The notes under the pieces: model-generated | Seen by the model: only the letters and a program-made list of their open reading frames with translations | Database searches by the model: none | Told to the model about the DNA's origin: nothing | Part shown: one piece after another, positions 47,859-60,769 of the stretch | Numbering within the stretch: the first letter of the stretch is position 1 | Layout of the letters: the number at the start of each line of letters is the position of its first letter | Translations under genes and position numbers: made by a program | NCBI GenBank assembly: GCA_000827265.1 | Contig: KN834787.1 | Span: forward strand, 62,001 to 126,000 | Direction of reading: 5' to 3' | From: Collybiopsis luxurians FD-317 M1 | Taxonomy: Eukaryota; Basidiomycota; Agaricomycetes; Agaricales; Omphalotaceae | DNA length: 64,000 bases

Positions 47859-50077
47859 ATGTCTAAATTCAACAAATCTGCTTCCTATAGTGTAACAGCT
47901 GCGGGATCGTTCGCTACGGAGCCTCGTGGTGAGAAGGACCCCTACAGATATCAGGTAGGGTTTGGAAATAAGTTCGCGAGCGAAGCTATGTAAGTACACT
48001 ATTTTGTTTCTCATAGTCGGGGATGGCAATGTTCTCTAATCTTTGACTTGATAGACCAGGAGTTCTACCGAATGGTCAGAACATGCCTCAGAAGCAGAAG
48101 TATGATCTATATATGGAAGGCGTAGGATTTTCATACCATATACCAGTCTCGGAGATATCTGACGATAAAATAAATGTCTAGATGACTGGGGCCTCCTTTG
48201 TTGCTCCGCGAGCAGAGAACTTGAATGCGTACGCTTCCAAGTTCGTCCATGCTCAATAATACGCTCAACCGTATTATTATACCAGATTTCTCTATCGCAT
48301 TCGACCTTCGGTTGCTCATCAGGGCTTCACCAGACTGCCTGACAATCCAGACGTAAGTATACAATGTCTTGTATCATTCGAATTCCAGTCACACACAGTC
48401 CTTCGAAATGCTATAGCTCGAATCCACTTTTCTTCCTTTGAATTCAAAGGTTCACACTAGCCCAACTCAGCTGGCTTGGCACCCCTTCGATCTTCCGTCC
48501 GATGACAAAGAGGTTGATTTCGTCGACGGAATTAAGACTCTTGCAGGTAACGGAGACCCAACATTACGTGAAGGTCTCGCCGTGCATGTATACCTGGCAA
48601 ACTCTTCAATGGGAAGAAAGGCTTTCTGCAACACCGATGGAGATATGCTGATTTTGCCACAACAAGGAAGGTTGGATATACAGACGGAATTTGGAAAGTA
48701 AGTTCCTTTGTTGCTTTGCCTTTCCATTGCCTAACTAGCTTAGGATGATGGTCCGCCCTGGTGAATTAGCTGTCATTCAGAGGGGAATGAAATTCAAGGT
48801 CAAGTTGCCCGATGGTCCTTCCCGGGGATGTGAGTTTTTCCCTTCTCTGCATTTGCTGTATGTCCTCTGATAGATATTCTACTCGGCAGACATTCAAGAA
48901 ATATTTGGTTCCCACTACACGCTGCCAGAGCTTGGACCCCTCGGTGGTCATGGACTGGCCAATCCTAGAGACTTCGAAACTCCGCTGGCGAGTTTTGATT
49001 TGGATCAGAACCATTGGGATAGTACGTCACTTGCCGCTGTTCCTTCTCCTGTATACTGACATGGAATGGATGTATTCTATAGTTGTGTACAAGTGAGCGC
49101 AAGGCATATCACCTACCGAAGAGATGTGACGCTGATATTTACTGCTATAGAGTGTGTGGCCAGCTGCACTCGTGCTCTCAGGAACATACTCCGTTCGACG
49201 TCGTTGCATGGCATGGCAAGTAAGTCTCCTTTCACTTTTTCATCTGTCGACCATCACGAGAGAACTTTCACTAACTGCATGTGCATCCAGTTATGTTCCC
49301 TACAAGTACGACATGACTAAATTCGTCTTCGTCGGAAGCATCTCCAAAGACCATATCGATCCCTCTATTTTCTGTGTTCTCACTGCCAAATCGAAAGCGG
49401 CTGGGGTTCCCCTTGCGGACTTTTTGATTTTCAGTGGGAGATGGGATGTAGGAATTGATACTTTCAGACCCCCAGTGAGCACAATCCTTGAGCTGAATTG
49501 GATTGATTTAGCTGACTTTGTGCAGTATTACCATCGAAACTCCTCGACCGAGTTTATGGGCTTGATATACGGTGATTACAACGGAAGGAGCGATGGCTTC
49601 CAACCGGGAGGGGCGAGTTATGAGACTGGATTTTGTCCACATGGCGGTTAGTTTTTCTCTTTGCTTGCCTACTGCCATTACTATGCCAATCCTTAACGTC
49701 CTTGATAGTATCCTACGAAGAATTCGAAAAGGCAACCGAAGGCGAGCTCAGGCCGATGCGAATACATGAAAATATGCTGGCGTTCATGTTCGAATCGAGT
49801 ATGATGTTCACGATAACCGACTATGCTATGAAGAGGAGTGGCAAGCTGCACGGTGAGTTTCAAGTATTTCAGCATCTGCCGCTCAACATACTGAACTGCG
49901 TCGCCCCGTGCAGAGCATGAACCCAAGATGTGGGATAACCTGAAAGCCCAATTCATGAATCACCTCGAGGAGGTGGAAGCCGATCTCAAGAAGGCAGGAT
50001 TGCCTGGGCTGGTGGATGATCCAATCGTAAGAAACGGACATGTTGGTACCAAGCAAAATGGGGTAAACGGTCATTAG
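47859..50077 (+). CDS. hmgA: Homogentisate 1,2-dioxygenase
   Basis: Iron enzyme that opens the ring of homogentisate to maleylacetoacetate in tyrosine and phenylalanine breakdown. Thirteen exons read cleanly: 47859-47989 (YQVGFGNKFASEA), 48055-48119, 48182-48228, 48286-48352 (RIRPSVAHQGF), 48450-48697, 48744-48829, 48890-49021, a 10-nt exon 49083-49092, 49151-49219 (PFDVVAWHGN), 49291-49474, 49526-49646, 49709-49852 and 49914-50077. The iron ligands are visible: His in YYHRN, Glu in TEFMG and His in CPHG. Length (about 440 residues) fits the family. No fumarylacetoacetase or maleylacetoacetate isomerase gene is adjacent, so the catabolic cluster seen in many ascomycetes is not present here. 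Confidence 0.93.
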
Positions 50078-50701
50078 TGAAATCGCGTTGCACTTGTCTC
50101 TCGCGTTGGATGTAGTCTAATTATTTAGTCCTTATGCTTACAGTGCCGTCTACAGTATGTATAGCCATTGAAAATTTTGACCTAATTCGAAATCAATTGC
50201 AGGGATGCGGAGTAAGGGGAGTGAGGGGACGACATCTCTTCCTTCCATCCTTTATTTTAAGGAGGATTTCCGTACCAGCCGTGGACTTTCGGACTTTGAG
50301 GCCCCTGATCGAGTTATCAATTATCGGCATCGGGGACCGATCTGGCGGCTTGGTCATGCCGAAGAAATGCCGGGATCAGGAACTGGGCGAGAAATTCGTG
50401 GCCAGCAAGTATCTTACTATCCGCATAGTATGCTAAGAAGTTCTGCATCGGGCCTCAGAAAAGTTCTGGCTAGAATTGCTTTCCGTAATGAAAGATGTCC
50501 GTGGACGAGCAACAAGTGAGACGATCAAGTGATCTGTACAATTTGGTTCCGCGTTAGCGTTGTTGTTTTCCATGCCCATGTCTCTGAAGATATGAGGTCT
50601 AAACGTCGGGGGTCGGGCATCGTCCTGACCAGTATAAATCAAGAATGAATTTCGGAGACCAGTATCGCTTGCAGGCTTAACCTCCAAAGTCCTTACCCCT
50701 C
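50078..50701. other. Intergenic stretch without a supportable gene
   Basis: Overlapping short frames only; probably 3' flank of the dioxygenase gene and promoter of the DUF6534 gene. Confidence 0.5.
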
Positions 50702-52634
50702 ATGCCTACCGTGCCTACTCTCGCAACGTCCCTGGGAGCCATCCTCATTGGTACACTCCTCGGCATGTTGTATGCCACCCTTATTTTTCCCTCCTCTTCG
50801 CAACTGACAAGGCTTTCAAGATTTACAGGCATCTTGATAGTACAATGTGTCATCTATTGGAAGAGCGCACGAGAAGGCGATACTTGGCGTACAATGTCCC
50901 TGGTAAGCAAAGCAATCTCCTTGCAAAGGCTTTATGAATCACAGGTCTCCTACGCAGGTCGTCATCTTATTGTGCGTTGAAAAACAGATTGGAACGTTCT
51001 CGACCTGACCTTATCAACAGGCTTATGGACCTTCTACATTCTCTGTTCATCTGGATGGCCTCGTGGGACTGGTTTATCACCGGAAAAGAGCAAGATCCAG
51101 ATTTAATCCCTCTGTAAGCCGAATGACCTTACTTCGTTTCTTCATAAAGCTAACTTTGGTCGCTTACTCTGTAGTACACTCCCTGTATGTCCGGTCTATG
51201 ACTTAAACCTTACTCGAGACTGACTTGGCCCTCTTCAAAGATCGCGGTCATAATTACAGTAAGCGAAATTCATGTGATGCGATACCCGGAATGTCGAGTG
51301 ATGTTTCACTTCCAGGCCATATTAACATGGGTAACACATAGGTCTGCTCGATTCTTCTATGGCCATTTGTTTGAGCACTAAGCCGACATTCCTAGCATGT
51401 ACTCGTGGAGGATCTTCAAATGTAAGCGCACCTTACTCAGGGAATTTTCTCAAACGAGGTCACTCACCCGCGGCGTTCTCAGTGACCTACAGAAACTATT
51501 GGGTCACTTTTCCTATCGTAAGTACCTTCTTCAGTTTTTTTAAGTGCTCGGTCTAATGAAGTCTGGGATCCATTAGACTATGCTTGCCGTTCTCCGAGTT
51601 GGTACGTATCGGTCGCTCTCCATATGTCGCTTATCTAACCTTCAATTGTACAGTTGGCGCCATAGGTACATTGGATGATATTATAGACAGTTCCTCTTTA
51701 AATTCAAACGATCTATTAGTCGCAGGAGCATACATGTATCACTTGAAAACTCTGTCGGCGTGTAGAGCTAAGATCGGCGTAAGCGGCTCTTTTGTTCATA
51801 TTCTTTTCAGAATGGTTTTTTGTTTCTCTCGTAGTGGCTCTTCTCTGGCGGTCTTGCGCTGTCTTGCATTGTCGATATTCTGATTACAAGCGCTATGATG
51901 GTATCTTTAATCTCCTTACCTTTCGCCGTCCTCACTGACTTGATTTTTGAAGATTATCCTCAAACAAAGCCGCGCGAGATCTCTCAGGTGCATAGAGCTT
52001 GCAAATCTATCTTTGTGCTCTCTGACAATACTATCTAGTATGGATAGCGTGATCGATTCACTAATCGTATACACGTTAGCCACTAGTGCAGTCACTGCGT
52101 AAGTCGGATTGATTTTCCTCTCCAACACGAGCTCTGACAAGTATGGCAGGTTAACGACCGTAGCATCTCTCATTTGCGTGCGTACTCTCAGATTTTGGAG
52201 CAACTTGTCCTCTGAAAACACGACTGATGCAGTGGCTGTCAATGAAGAATTTGGTTTTCCTAGGTCTTCATCTTGTTATATCTAAACGTAAGTCCAGATA
52301 CTGAAAATTCTTCATGAAGCGTATTAACTTACTCTTCATCATCTAGTATACGCCAATTCGGTTCTAGCAATGTATGTCTTGCATTTATTTATCATACTCA
52401 AACTGGATGAATCTTGACGTCTAATCGCATAGGCTGAACTACCGACCACTTCTTCGTGCGAGCAAGTCCACGTCAGGATCAGGCGGCGTTATTGACTTTG
52501 AGGTTATTCGATTGAGGAATAATTTTCCGGGACGCTCAGGACTTCCCATGACTAAACCGACCTCATTACCTATGGTTGAAGTCAACGTTAACAAAACTAT
52601 GCAGATGCACACCGACGACTCTGTAGAAAAATAG
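50702..52634 (+). CDS. DUF6534-type seven-helix membrane protein
   Basis: Agaricomycete family of integral membrane proteins of unknown role. ATG 50702 opens TLATSLGAILIGTLLGMLYA, the usual first helix. Short exons follow: LMDLLHSLFIWMASWDW (51021-), a THRFFYGHLF segment near 51345, NYWVTFPI and AVLRV, LALSCIVDILITSAMM (51836-51900), IILKQSRARSL, DSVIDSLIVYTLATSAVTA (52036-52098), LTTVASLI, and VFILLYLN with YANSVLAMLNYRPLLRA. A hydrophilic tail follows (SGGVIDFEVIRLRNNF to HTDDSVEK), with TAG at 52632-52634. The middle exon borders (51180-51560) are uncertain. The order of motifs leaves little doubt about the family. Confidence 0.75.
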
Positions 52635-53882
52635 ATGTAAATCCAGAAAGTCAATCATTCAATACATCATGATACCCTTGAAAGAATTAATCGTCGTTGC
52701 AGCTCAAATCATCTCAGTTAGTAATAACTCTTTCTTCACGCAAATGCAAGGCCAATTCTGTAGATAGTTTCGAGCTCTGTAGGTTGAGGAGAATGGGTGA
52801 TGGCTATGCGAGGACCGCTGAGCGGTTTGTAAAGGACCATGATTAAGACTATTCTAATTCGATTTTGCAGCCACACTGACGATGTTTCGACTGTCGTCGG
52901 GAAAAGTCTCGATGAAAGGTGGAGATAAACAGTAGGATCCCAAATAACAGTGCAAGCCGGTAGTGTCGTGAGTGATTCCACATTTCCAGCACCTCGAACT
53001 CCGGCGCCTGAAAGCGCCCTTTTTGAAGGAGTGTGGCGACTGGAGTTCTTGCTACCGTTATCATTGCCCTGCGCAGCCGTCGACGGATGCGAAGACATAT
53101 AAACGATGCTTCGGGGCCATAACCTGTATAACTGTGTCAACGTACAGAAGATGAACCGGCGTGATACTAAACGAGAGATGAATGCCATTCAACTTGAGTC
53201 AGAGTTTGGGAGAGAAAGAGAAAAGCCAACATGGACGATTCAATGTTTTTAATCAACTGGCTTGCAGTAGCACTGTTGCATTGTGGTCACTCTTTTTGAC
53301 GAGCAACGGGTCAAGAATCGATTCCGAGGACAAAACAGTAGTAGATCAAAAAAACTTTTGTGCATTTGTACTACTCACAAACGCGACTCCAGCAGAAAAG
53401 CACGAAGTCGAACGCACCATTTTCTGCTCTGAGAATCACTATCTCCCTTCCCTTTCCTGCAAATGTAAAAAAGAGACTATGATAGCCATTGTGATAGAGA
53501 TTCGTCTGAGGACGGCCCCCCCTCAACCATCGATTCAGTCACCTAAGGGTAACCACAACCAAGGAACATAGAGTAAAGGAATCCCGTATTGTAGACCATC
53601 CTTGCATGCAGTGAAGGAGGAAAATTTTTTTAAAAGAGTTCGAAATTCTGTAAACAACCGTAGTTCAGGAACAAGATCAAATGAGGAAGACCAAAACAAG
53701 CTTTCGCAAACACGAGCTCGGAACGTCATATCCGTCTAACCTGTGCTTTATTCGAAGATTATTCACTAATGGGTACTTAGTATAATCGCTCCCAAGACTT
53801 TTCGTTTTTTTGAAAGCAGTATTGAGAACAGACGGGTTATGAGAAGGACTGAACGCGTCGCGATATCCAAAGACATACGCGT

Positions 53883-53900
53883 ACGCGTGACGTCACGCGT
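53883..53900. promoter_or_regulatory. 18-bp palindrome combining CRE and MluI (MCB) boxes
   Basis: ACGCGTGACGTCACGCGT is perfectly symmetrical. A CRE (TGACGTCA, 53888-53895) overlaps an ACGCGT box on each side, with further ACGCGT boxes at 53877-53882 and 53853-53858. CRE is the site of bZIP/ATF factors and ACGCGT that of the MBF cell-cycle factor. Which gene it would serve is unclear, because the nearest starts are more than 1 kb away. Confidence 0.5.
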
Positions 53901-54154
53901 CCTCGACACCACCTCGAATCGTTAGCTGCGTAATACTATGTACAGAACCTAGCTATGAGCCGTATAAGCGCGAAGTCGGTGCAATACATTAAAGGGATTG
54001 TTATTTGCGAGTAAGCACTTATTTCGAAAACAAACGATTTATCCTATGGTATCCAAGCCTTTACGTTGCCCCTTCGCAGAACACTGTTCCGAGAATAGCG
54101 TGTCTCGTATTCCTCAATATTGCTGTACAAGTAGTACATCGAGGGGACAAAGGT

Positions 54155-54155
54155 C

Positions 54156-54199
<44 letters not shown>
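54155..54199 (+). repeat. CAA trinucleotide microsatellite
   Basis: About fifteen CAA units, one changed to CGA, in a non-coding stretch. It is open in several frames as poly-Gln, poly-Asn/Thr, but no gene context supports translation. Confidence 0.9.
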
Positions 54200-54439
54200 T
54201 AAAAAGCTGAGAAAGCCCCACAGAAAACTTCAATGAACTGTTGTCGACCCTTAGACTGATTCCACGGTTGGGCATGATTTATACCAGCCACATTCTTAAT
54301 GAACCTATTCGAAGGCCAGTCCGAACAATAATACTATTTCTCATTGAAAAGCGCGAAGGGATTTAGAGTCGGGCTTTGGCTGTTTGCTCCGGCACCTTCC
54401 TGAGTGCCATCTACCAAGATCAGGTCTTCTTTCCTACCA

Positions 54440-56707
54440 TTACAGCCCCTCCGTCCTTCTTTCCCTTGCTCCCAACTCAACCCTCTCCTTCTCCCCTTCC
54501 AACGCTACCCTCATCTCGGCCTTCCTAACCTCCTCCTCCCAATTCGGCGTCCGCACACTCATCACAAGGCCAAAACTAGCAATATAAACAAGCGCAAACG
54601 TAAGCGCAACCCAAACTCCCGCAAGTCCCATATGCGACCATTTGGAAAAAACTAGGAGGAAACCCAGCGGGATTCCGAGGACGCAGAATGCACTATAACA
54701 AGGGAGTCAACATCAAATCAAAGTCGGAAATTAGAACCAGTCTGGCTCTTGAAGAAAGCAGAGAATGCGTACGTAATGTTCAACGCCGCATCCAAAATTT
54801 GTTTGTTCCTCGCCCGTAGAATCCCAGATGTAATACCCGCAATGGCATCGAAAATCTGAAAAGTTGCAAGGAGAGGGATGATAGATGCGACTGTCGACAC
54901 GACGTCTATATGGAAATAATCAATAATTAACGGAAGATAAATATAGCTGAGAACCCGTTTTAGGACTCACCAGGATTGTCGTTGAACAGTTATGCGAATG
55001 AACTGCGGAGGGCAAGGAGTACAATGCTAATACAAATATAAAAATTTTTGAGACAAAAAAAAAAAACCGATGTTCCGAAGGAGAAGGCTATACCTCATAA
55101 TCCATGAAAGAACGAGGCCAACCAACACCGCGCTTTTTGCAGCGGCTCCAGCTCGGAGTGCATCTTTCTCTCTAAGAAGATTGCCGATCCTGTACAGTCA
55201 ACAATTTAGTCCGATCTGAGGCTCCCGATCGATCGGACTGACTAACCGTATTGAAGTTGCTATTCCCAATGAGAAAGGACCTTGCGATAAAGTAGATACA
55301 GTAACAAGGAGAATAGCATAAGATGCCAGGACACTATTTGAACCTAGCCTATTGGTGAGAAGTGACTCCGTCAGAATCAAAATGAGGAAACAGAAGGCAT
55401 GAACTGGGGAAGACAATCCTGGGGGGAGAGAGGCAGACAGAGATGAGGGGAAATGCTCACTGAGATGCAGCCAGTCCGACAATATCCCAGGCCCAGCATC
55501 CCCATACAGTGCTCCCTGCAAGCAATCATTCAAGTAAGCGCAGAAATGCCGATGTCAAAGTGGGATAGCCACTCACTGACCCCAGTTAAACCTAACTTGA
55601 ACAACAAACCCAAGTTGCCGGACCCCAATATGCCCCGCAGTTTGCTTAAAGTAATGGGATACCAAGTTTTCCTGTCACCACAGTATATCTGATAAACCAT
55701 GTACGACAGCGCAAGAAGATATTATGATATGGTTGTAGCAATTGGAGCACCGATAAATCCGAGACGGGTTACTGGCGGACCCCAGACTGTTTAGAATGGA
55801 GATGAGAATGAGACGTCTGCTGGATGTAAGCGGGGAATTAGGAAGAAACCTACCTAAGAGATAATTCAAAAACAAGTTGATTGCTGCGACGACCACCATG
55901 ATTCGGCCTGGAACAGAGTATAGGCCTATTTATGGTCGCGACTTAGATATCTCTCCCAAAAAAAAATCAAAAGAAAAACGCGACGAACCTTGACATTGCA
56001 AAGACCGCCTGGTAGGTCCAGTTTATGAATGTAGAATCCAAAAGAAAACCGCGATGTCAACGTACCCACTGAAACAGTTGAACGCAAGAGCTTGAAAGGG
56101 TAAACAGGTCTAAGAATGAATGGCTACACAATACGACTGCGAGTACTTACCAGGTAAGCCAATACACCTGCATCGCAGATACAAACCAGCCAACTTTGCT
56201 ACCTCCGGCTCTTGGTAAAACTTTAGCAGGAGAGCTTCAGTGTGGAACCAAATATTGATTGTTGGCAGCAAGACAAGTCCAACTATCAATGTCATGCTCT
56301 GCGCCAATAACCCAACCAGCAACCAGGGATTAGTCCATGCTGAAGACAAAACCGTGTCCATAGTAACTGTAAATCCGGATATGATACTCAATCCAACGAT
56401 GTTTACAGACATCTCCGCGATGATGGCAGCGGCAAGGGCAACTGTCGATATGTGCCCGACAGAAAGGACTGCGACGCCAACGAGGGAGTATTCGAGAATA
56501 TTCATCCTTCGTATACCGAGATAAATTCAAATGGAGACCTTTACGAACAAACGAGACTCACCCGTAAATTGGGATAGCAGATTTCATAATAGCGAGAGCT
56601 TCAGACCATATTAGCTTCAGGCTTTCTCGTTGTCGCTGTTTTCCTAGGAGAGGTTGAGTTTCGGAGAGCGAAGTTGCAGTTGAGGTTGGCAATAGGTTCT
56701 CTTCCAT
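54440..56707 (-). pseudogene. MATE-family transporter, second copy with an in-frame stop
   Basis: Exon for exon paralogue of 1530-3797: LPTSTATSLSETQPLLG and LIWSEALAIMKSAIPIYG at the start (ATG 56707), NILEYSLVGVAVLSVGHIS, TVLSSAWT, ATFQIFDAIAGITSGILRA, and the last exon MGLAGVWVALTFALVY. In the exon with RLGFIGAPIATTIS the next codon is TAA (55724-55722), where the other copy has TAC, followed by YLLALSYMVY. The rest of the frame is well kept, so inactivation looks recent, unless the stop is a sequencing error. It lies near the decayed ferric reductase copy. Confidence 0.75.
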
Positions 56708-57419
56708 TGTTTAGATGGAAGAGGTCAAGAAAAGCCCTTACATGTGCGTGAGCATTAGCTCTATACCGAACGGCATCAAACCCAATCAGTCACGGAGGTG
56801 AATCCTCTCCGACCCTCGGCGGTGTCGATAACTTTATGTGCCTTTCAATATTTGATTTGGTTCTGGTCATTGCAAATGCCATGAGTTGCAGTTGTGGTGT
56901 ACAGTAAGTATGTAGCCAAGTTTACACACAAGGTTGGACTTGGCGGCGCTTGTATATGTCGAGACGAGCATCTATTGTCCATTTTCGTCGGCTGGAGACA
57001 AGGTCACGTGAATTCCGGTTCGCCGGCTGTCATCATGAACAGGTGCAATAGCTTCCACTCACACGGGACGCAAAAGCCATGGCAGTACTCCAGCAGTACT
57101 CCGACAGTACTCTATGCACATGATCTTGTGAACTCAATTACTTTTCTTTTCTTTGCGTATATCCAGTATCTACTTGATTTCCTAGTCACATTGCTTATTT
57201 TAAGTAGGAGACAGTTATAAGCTCTCTATAGCATCAAAAAGGTTTTTGCAATAGCTCAAAATGTCTGCTGTTGACTTACCAGGAGCCCACCAAGTTGGTG
57301 CATTCAGTGAATTTGCTATTTACGCGAAAGAGCCCGATTGAATTGAGTTCGGTCATAAGTCAAGTTATGCTCGGCATGCACCAGCACAAGGTGTACTGCC
57401 GTGGGTATGCCAGATGTAC

Positions 57420-58818
57420 TGCCATGGCTCTTGCGTCCCATGTCATATTTTATTTTTCCTATGAAAAACTCGATTTGCTTCTCTCCTTTGCCCAAGAAAT
57501 GGATACTAAAACTTAAAAGCTCAATTATATCCTTTGCTGGTCTGCCAGATGTCTTTTCCTTAGTGCCATTCTTCACGGCTCGCTCTGGATAAGAATTTGT
57601 CTTCAGTACAACATACAGATTATCGGCGTGCAGAAGGAGACCAGCAGCATTGCAGTATTGGGTGTGCTCTTTGAGCTCATTCTGACAAGCATCAGACCTG
57701 CGAAGAAGAGATTGTGGCATGCTACCACTCCATTTATGCTTCGCCGTGGATCTTCCATCCCTTTGCCTTTTACGCAGCTGATATGGTCATGCTCATGTTG
57801 TGTGTAAGGATCAAGGATGCGACCCTTACTGCAGTTGATTCGAATGATGCTTGTAACATGATGCTTGTAAATATCCCCCCTGTTTGTTCCTTGGATTCAC
57901 AACTAAATCTCCCTTCCAGATTCTCATTCAAGACTGCAATTCTAATTGGATTGCCAGCCAACATGTTTGTCTCAGAGTCTTCTTCTCTGGCTGTGTCTTC
58001 GAAAGTTACCCACTCACGATCATGGAAGCTCCCTCGAACACTACCTCCCTCACTTCCCCATCTTGACCAAAAGTGGATGAGGAATCATTCTTGGTGTTCA
58101 AGTGACTGGTGACTGTACCCGAGCACTTAACAAGTACGCTGAAATGGAAAAAATGCTCTTTGAACTGCCAAGAAGAAGAAATCTCCTCTCAACAATGACC
58201 AATGCATTCCATTTCAGATCTCCATGCTACTCTCCCAGAATACTCGATCCAAGTCTACTCTGTTGATCTCAGGTGATATGAAACCCCACCCCTCATCGCT
58301 GGAGGCAGTGGCGCCACTTTCACCATCTGTGTTCTGGACTGCATTGTCATTGGTCGCTGTGTCTATTGATGTCCACCCAGTGGTGATAAAATCCAGAGAA
58401 TCAAATTGATGTGGTGTCTACATCCTATGTTCATACAGAACTATGCGCAGGTCTGCACCAATATTCATGCCCATTGCGAATCTCATTGCTGAAGGCCGAC
58501 AGGATACAGGTCATATCATTGTATATGGTGTGTTTGTATAACCCAGTAGAGGTGCTGGTAATATCGAATTCAGATGTGTTGGTGCTTGCGCAGCGGCCAA
58601 AAACAGGTCAAATTTTGGTGATTTTGGTGACAGAAATGATAGTGATATGAGATAACCAAATCCCTCCTAGACATTTTGCTGGCGCTTATGTCGTGGAAGC
58701 TTGTGCAGCTCTGGCAGGGCGCACAAGTGGGCCAATCAGTCTTATGAGTGAGCCGTCAAATGCAGTTGTGAGCTCAAGTTTGTTGAGGGGCATCGAGTTG
58801 CATACAGAGGTTTCTTAG
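57420..58818 (+). pseudogene. Decayed ferric reductase copy
   Basis: The nucleotide sequence follows the intact gene (9093-10843) from its RWSSRCLFLG region (57525, now SFAGLPDVFSLV-like in a broken frame) through FYAADM, LTIM (58010), the AGGSGATFTI region (58300) and the EVFS C-terminus with TAG at about 58816. Several frameshifts, stops and a deletion of about 110 bp near 57715 destroy it. Many CpGs of the intact gene appear here as TpG or CpA. It is on the opposite strand relative to the intact gene. Confidence 0.8.
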
Positions 58819-59085
58819 CATTCAGAAGTTGAGTGAAGGAGGGGAGGAAGATATAAAGCTGTGGTAATGTGTTTGACTTTTTTTCTGTTAATCATATCCT
58901 TGTTACTTGGCTGAGTATTGCAAGTGAACACAATCACATGACTCTCAATTGTTGACCTTCCTAAGTAAACTGTCTGGCTCATGATCGCTCTTCCTGGTCT
59001 GACTATGAAAGAATCATTCTTACCTCATTAAGCATTGAGATTTCAATGATGCTTTATCCTCAAGGTTTACATCTACGTATTGCGG

Positions 59086-60769
59086 GGGTATAGGTATAAC
59101 TAGACACACTCACACTTGTGCCTGGGCCTCACACTCACACTTGGCAGACCCATGCTCACACTTGGCAAGCTCACACTCACACTCGGCCAGCTCATGCTCA
59201 TACCCAGTCAGGATAATTGGGTAGTAGTATATACTAGCTGTTTATTGTATATCAAATACCACTTCTTCTTGTACCACCATCTCCCATTGCACCCATGGTT
59301 GGGCAACAGAATGATGAGCAGCTTCAGAATCTCATTGGATGCGTTCCAGCAGATCTTCTACATAAATTTCATGATGAAGTATGTGCTCCCATCATCATCA
59401 CACTTCCATCAGATGCGCGTCATTACTGTTTAGATTACTCATGCATCTATTCTACAGTGTGTTACAATGCCGAGTATATTGAGAGGAACCCTGCAAAGTT
59501 TCTCAGCTTTACCTGGATTGATTTTGACATGTTATGTGACTATTTCTGACATGAAGGCTGTGAAGATCTTCTTAAATATGTGTAAATATTTGTATTATGG
59601 ACTAAGTTGTACTATAAATGCATTTATATATATGCTAGCATCGGAACCCCATATCAAGCAAGAAGATGCCGAAATTGACAACTCATCAATGTTCCCTGCC
59701 TTGGCTGTTGTGCGAACATGCGTAGAGAAGGATCAGAGTGGAAATGAATCTATCTATATCTACAACTCTGATGAAGCATCTGAAAGAGAAGATGGTAATT
59801 TTTTTACTCAGATATTGCTGCTTCTTACTCCGCTGAATCTTTGTTCCCTAGATATTCAGAACAGTGATGGGTCTGACAGTGATGGGTCTGATGGCATTGA
59901 GGGCATGAATCAAATCTAGTTCCTCTGGCTGGGCTGCTCCTATACATCAATCAAAAGCTCAAGCACAATCTCGTACCAGTCCTTATCCCACAAATAGTAA
60001 GTTTTCTGAGCTCTGAGCCTCCGACTACTGCAGCTACTGATGTTGTTTCCAGTCACAGTGCAAACTCAGTTGCTGTTGTCACAGCCACCACAAACACTCA
60101 CGCACAATTTGCTCTGTTGTGCGTAAGTTTTCATTTTTGCATTTGAGAATAATCTTATATATGAGACAAAGCTCTAGACTACATGCAGCTTGGACCAGCA
60201 AGTCTAGTGCCACAAGTTTATGCAAACATGCAACAGCTGCCAACATATAGCTCAAGCTCAAGCTATGTTCAGGATATGGACTACTCTCTCTTCCGTATGT
60301 TTAGCTTCCCCATATTCGCCATATGCTGTATTAATTTCTATTCTGTAGCCCAAACTAATGCAATGGAATTCTTGAATCAATCAGCCCCATCTTCAAATGT
60401 AAATCCTGCCAATTTCAACTGGAACTCCTTGGATAGTCTCACTCAAAACTAATAATGTTTTTATTTAAGTCAGTATGCTATCTAATTGATCTTGTATATA
60501 CTCTATATAATCAACTGAAAGCCCCTTCAAAGTCTCAAAACTAAGGACAGGTGAGCATGGACCCAAGTCTGAGCTTGAGCGGCACGAGTCTGAGCATGAC
60601 CAGCAAGAGTGTGAGTGTGAGCTGGCTAAGTGTGAGTGTGAGCTGGCTAAGTGTGAGTGTGAGCTGGCTAAGTGTGAGTGTGAGCTGCTTGAGTGTGAGT
60701 GTGAGGTGCTCAACTGTGAGTGTGAGGCTCAGGTACAAGTGTGAGTGTGTCTGATTGTAAGTACACCTG
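59086..60769. mobile_element. 1.7-kb hAT-like element with subterminal repeats
   Basis: Flanked by TATTGCGG at 59078-59085 and 60770-60777. The ends are imperfect inverted repeats (right end CAGGTGTACTTACAATCAG read inward, left end GGGTATAGGTATAACTAG), both followed by AGACACACTCACACTTG. Next come many CTCACACTCACA/GCTNAGTGTGAGTGTGAG units (59105-59210 and 60570-60745), like the subterminal repeats to which hAT transposases bind. Internal frames (59295-59549, 59467-59919, 60183-60452) have no recognisable transposase domain, so the element is non-autonomous or decayed. Confidence 0.7.

Larger units (their letters stand above)
52635..54439. other. Intergenic region, weak frames only
   Basis: A 150-codon minus-strand frame (53188-52736) and a 129-codon plus-strand frame (53182-53571) overlap little but show no motif, no signal peptide and no homologue in the window. 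I do not call either. A CRE/MCB palindrome and a CAA microsatellite lie here and are listed separately. Confidence 0.45.

Noticed and set aside
52736..53188. 150-codon minus-strand frame
   Set aside because: Starts with ATG but lacks any family feature; length alone is not enough in this GC range.
53182..53571. 129-codon plus-strand frame
   Set aside because: No motif, no relatives, no plausible exon partners, and composition like the surrounding non-coding DNA.
54155..54199. Poly-Gln/Asn protein from the CAA repeat
   Set aside because: Microsatellite in intergenic DNA with no start, exon structure or neighbouring coding motif.
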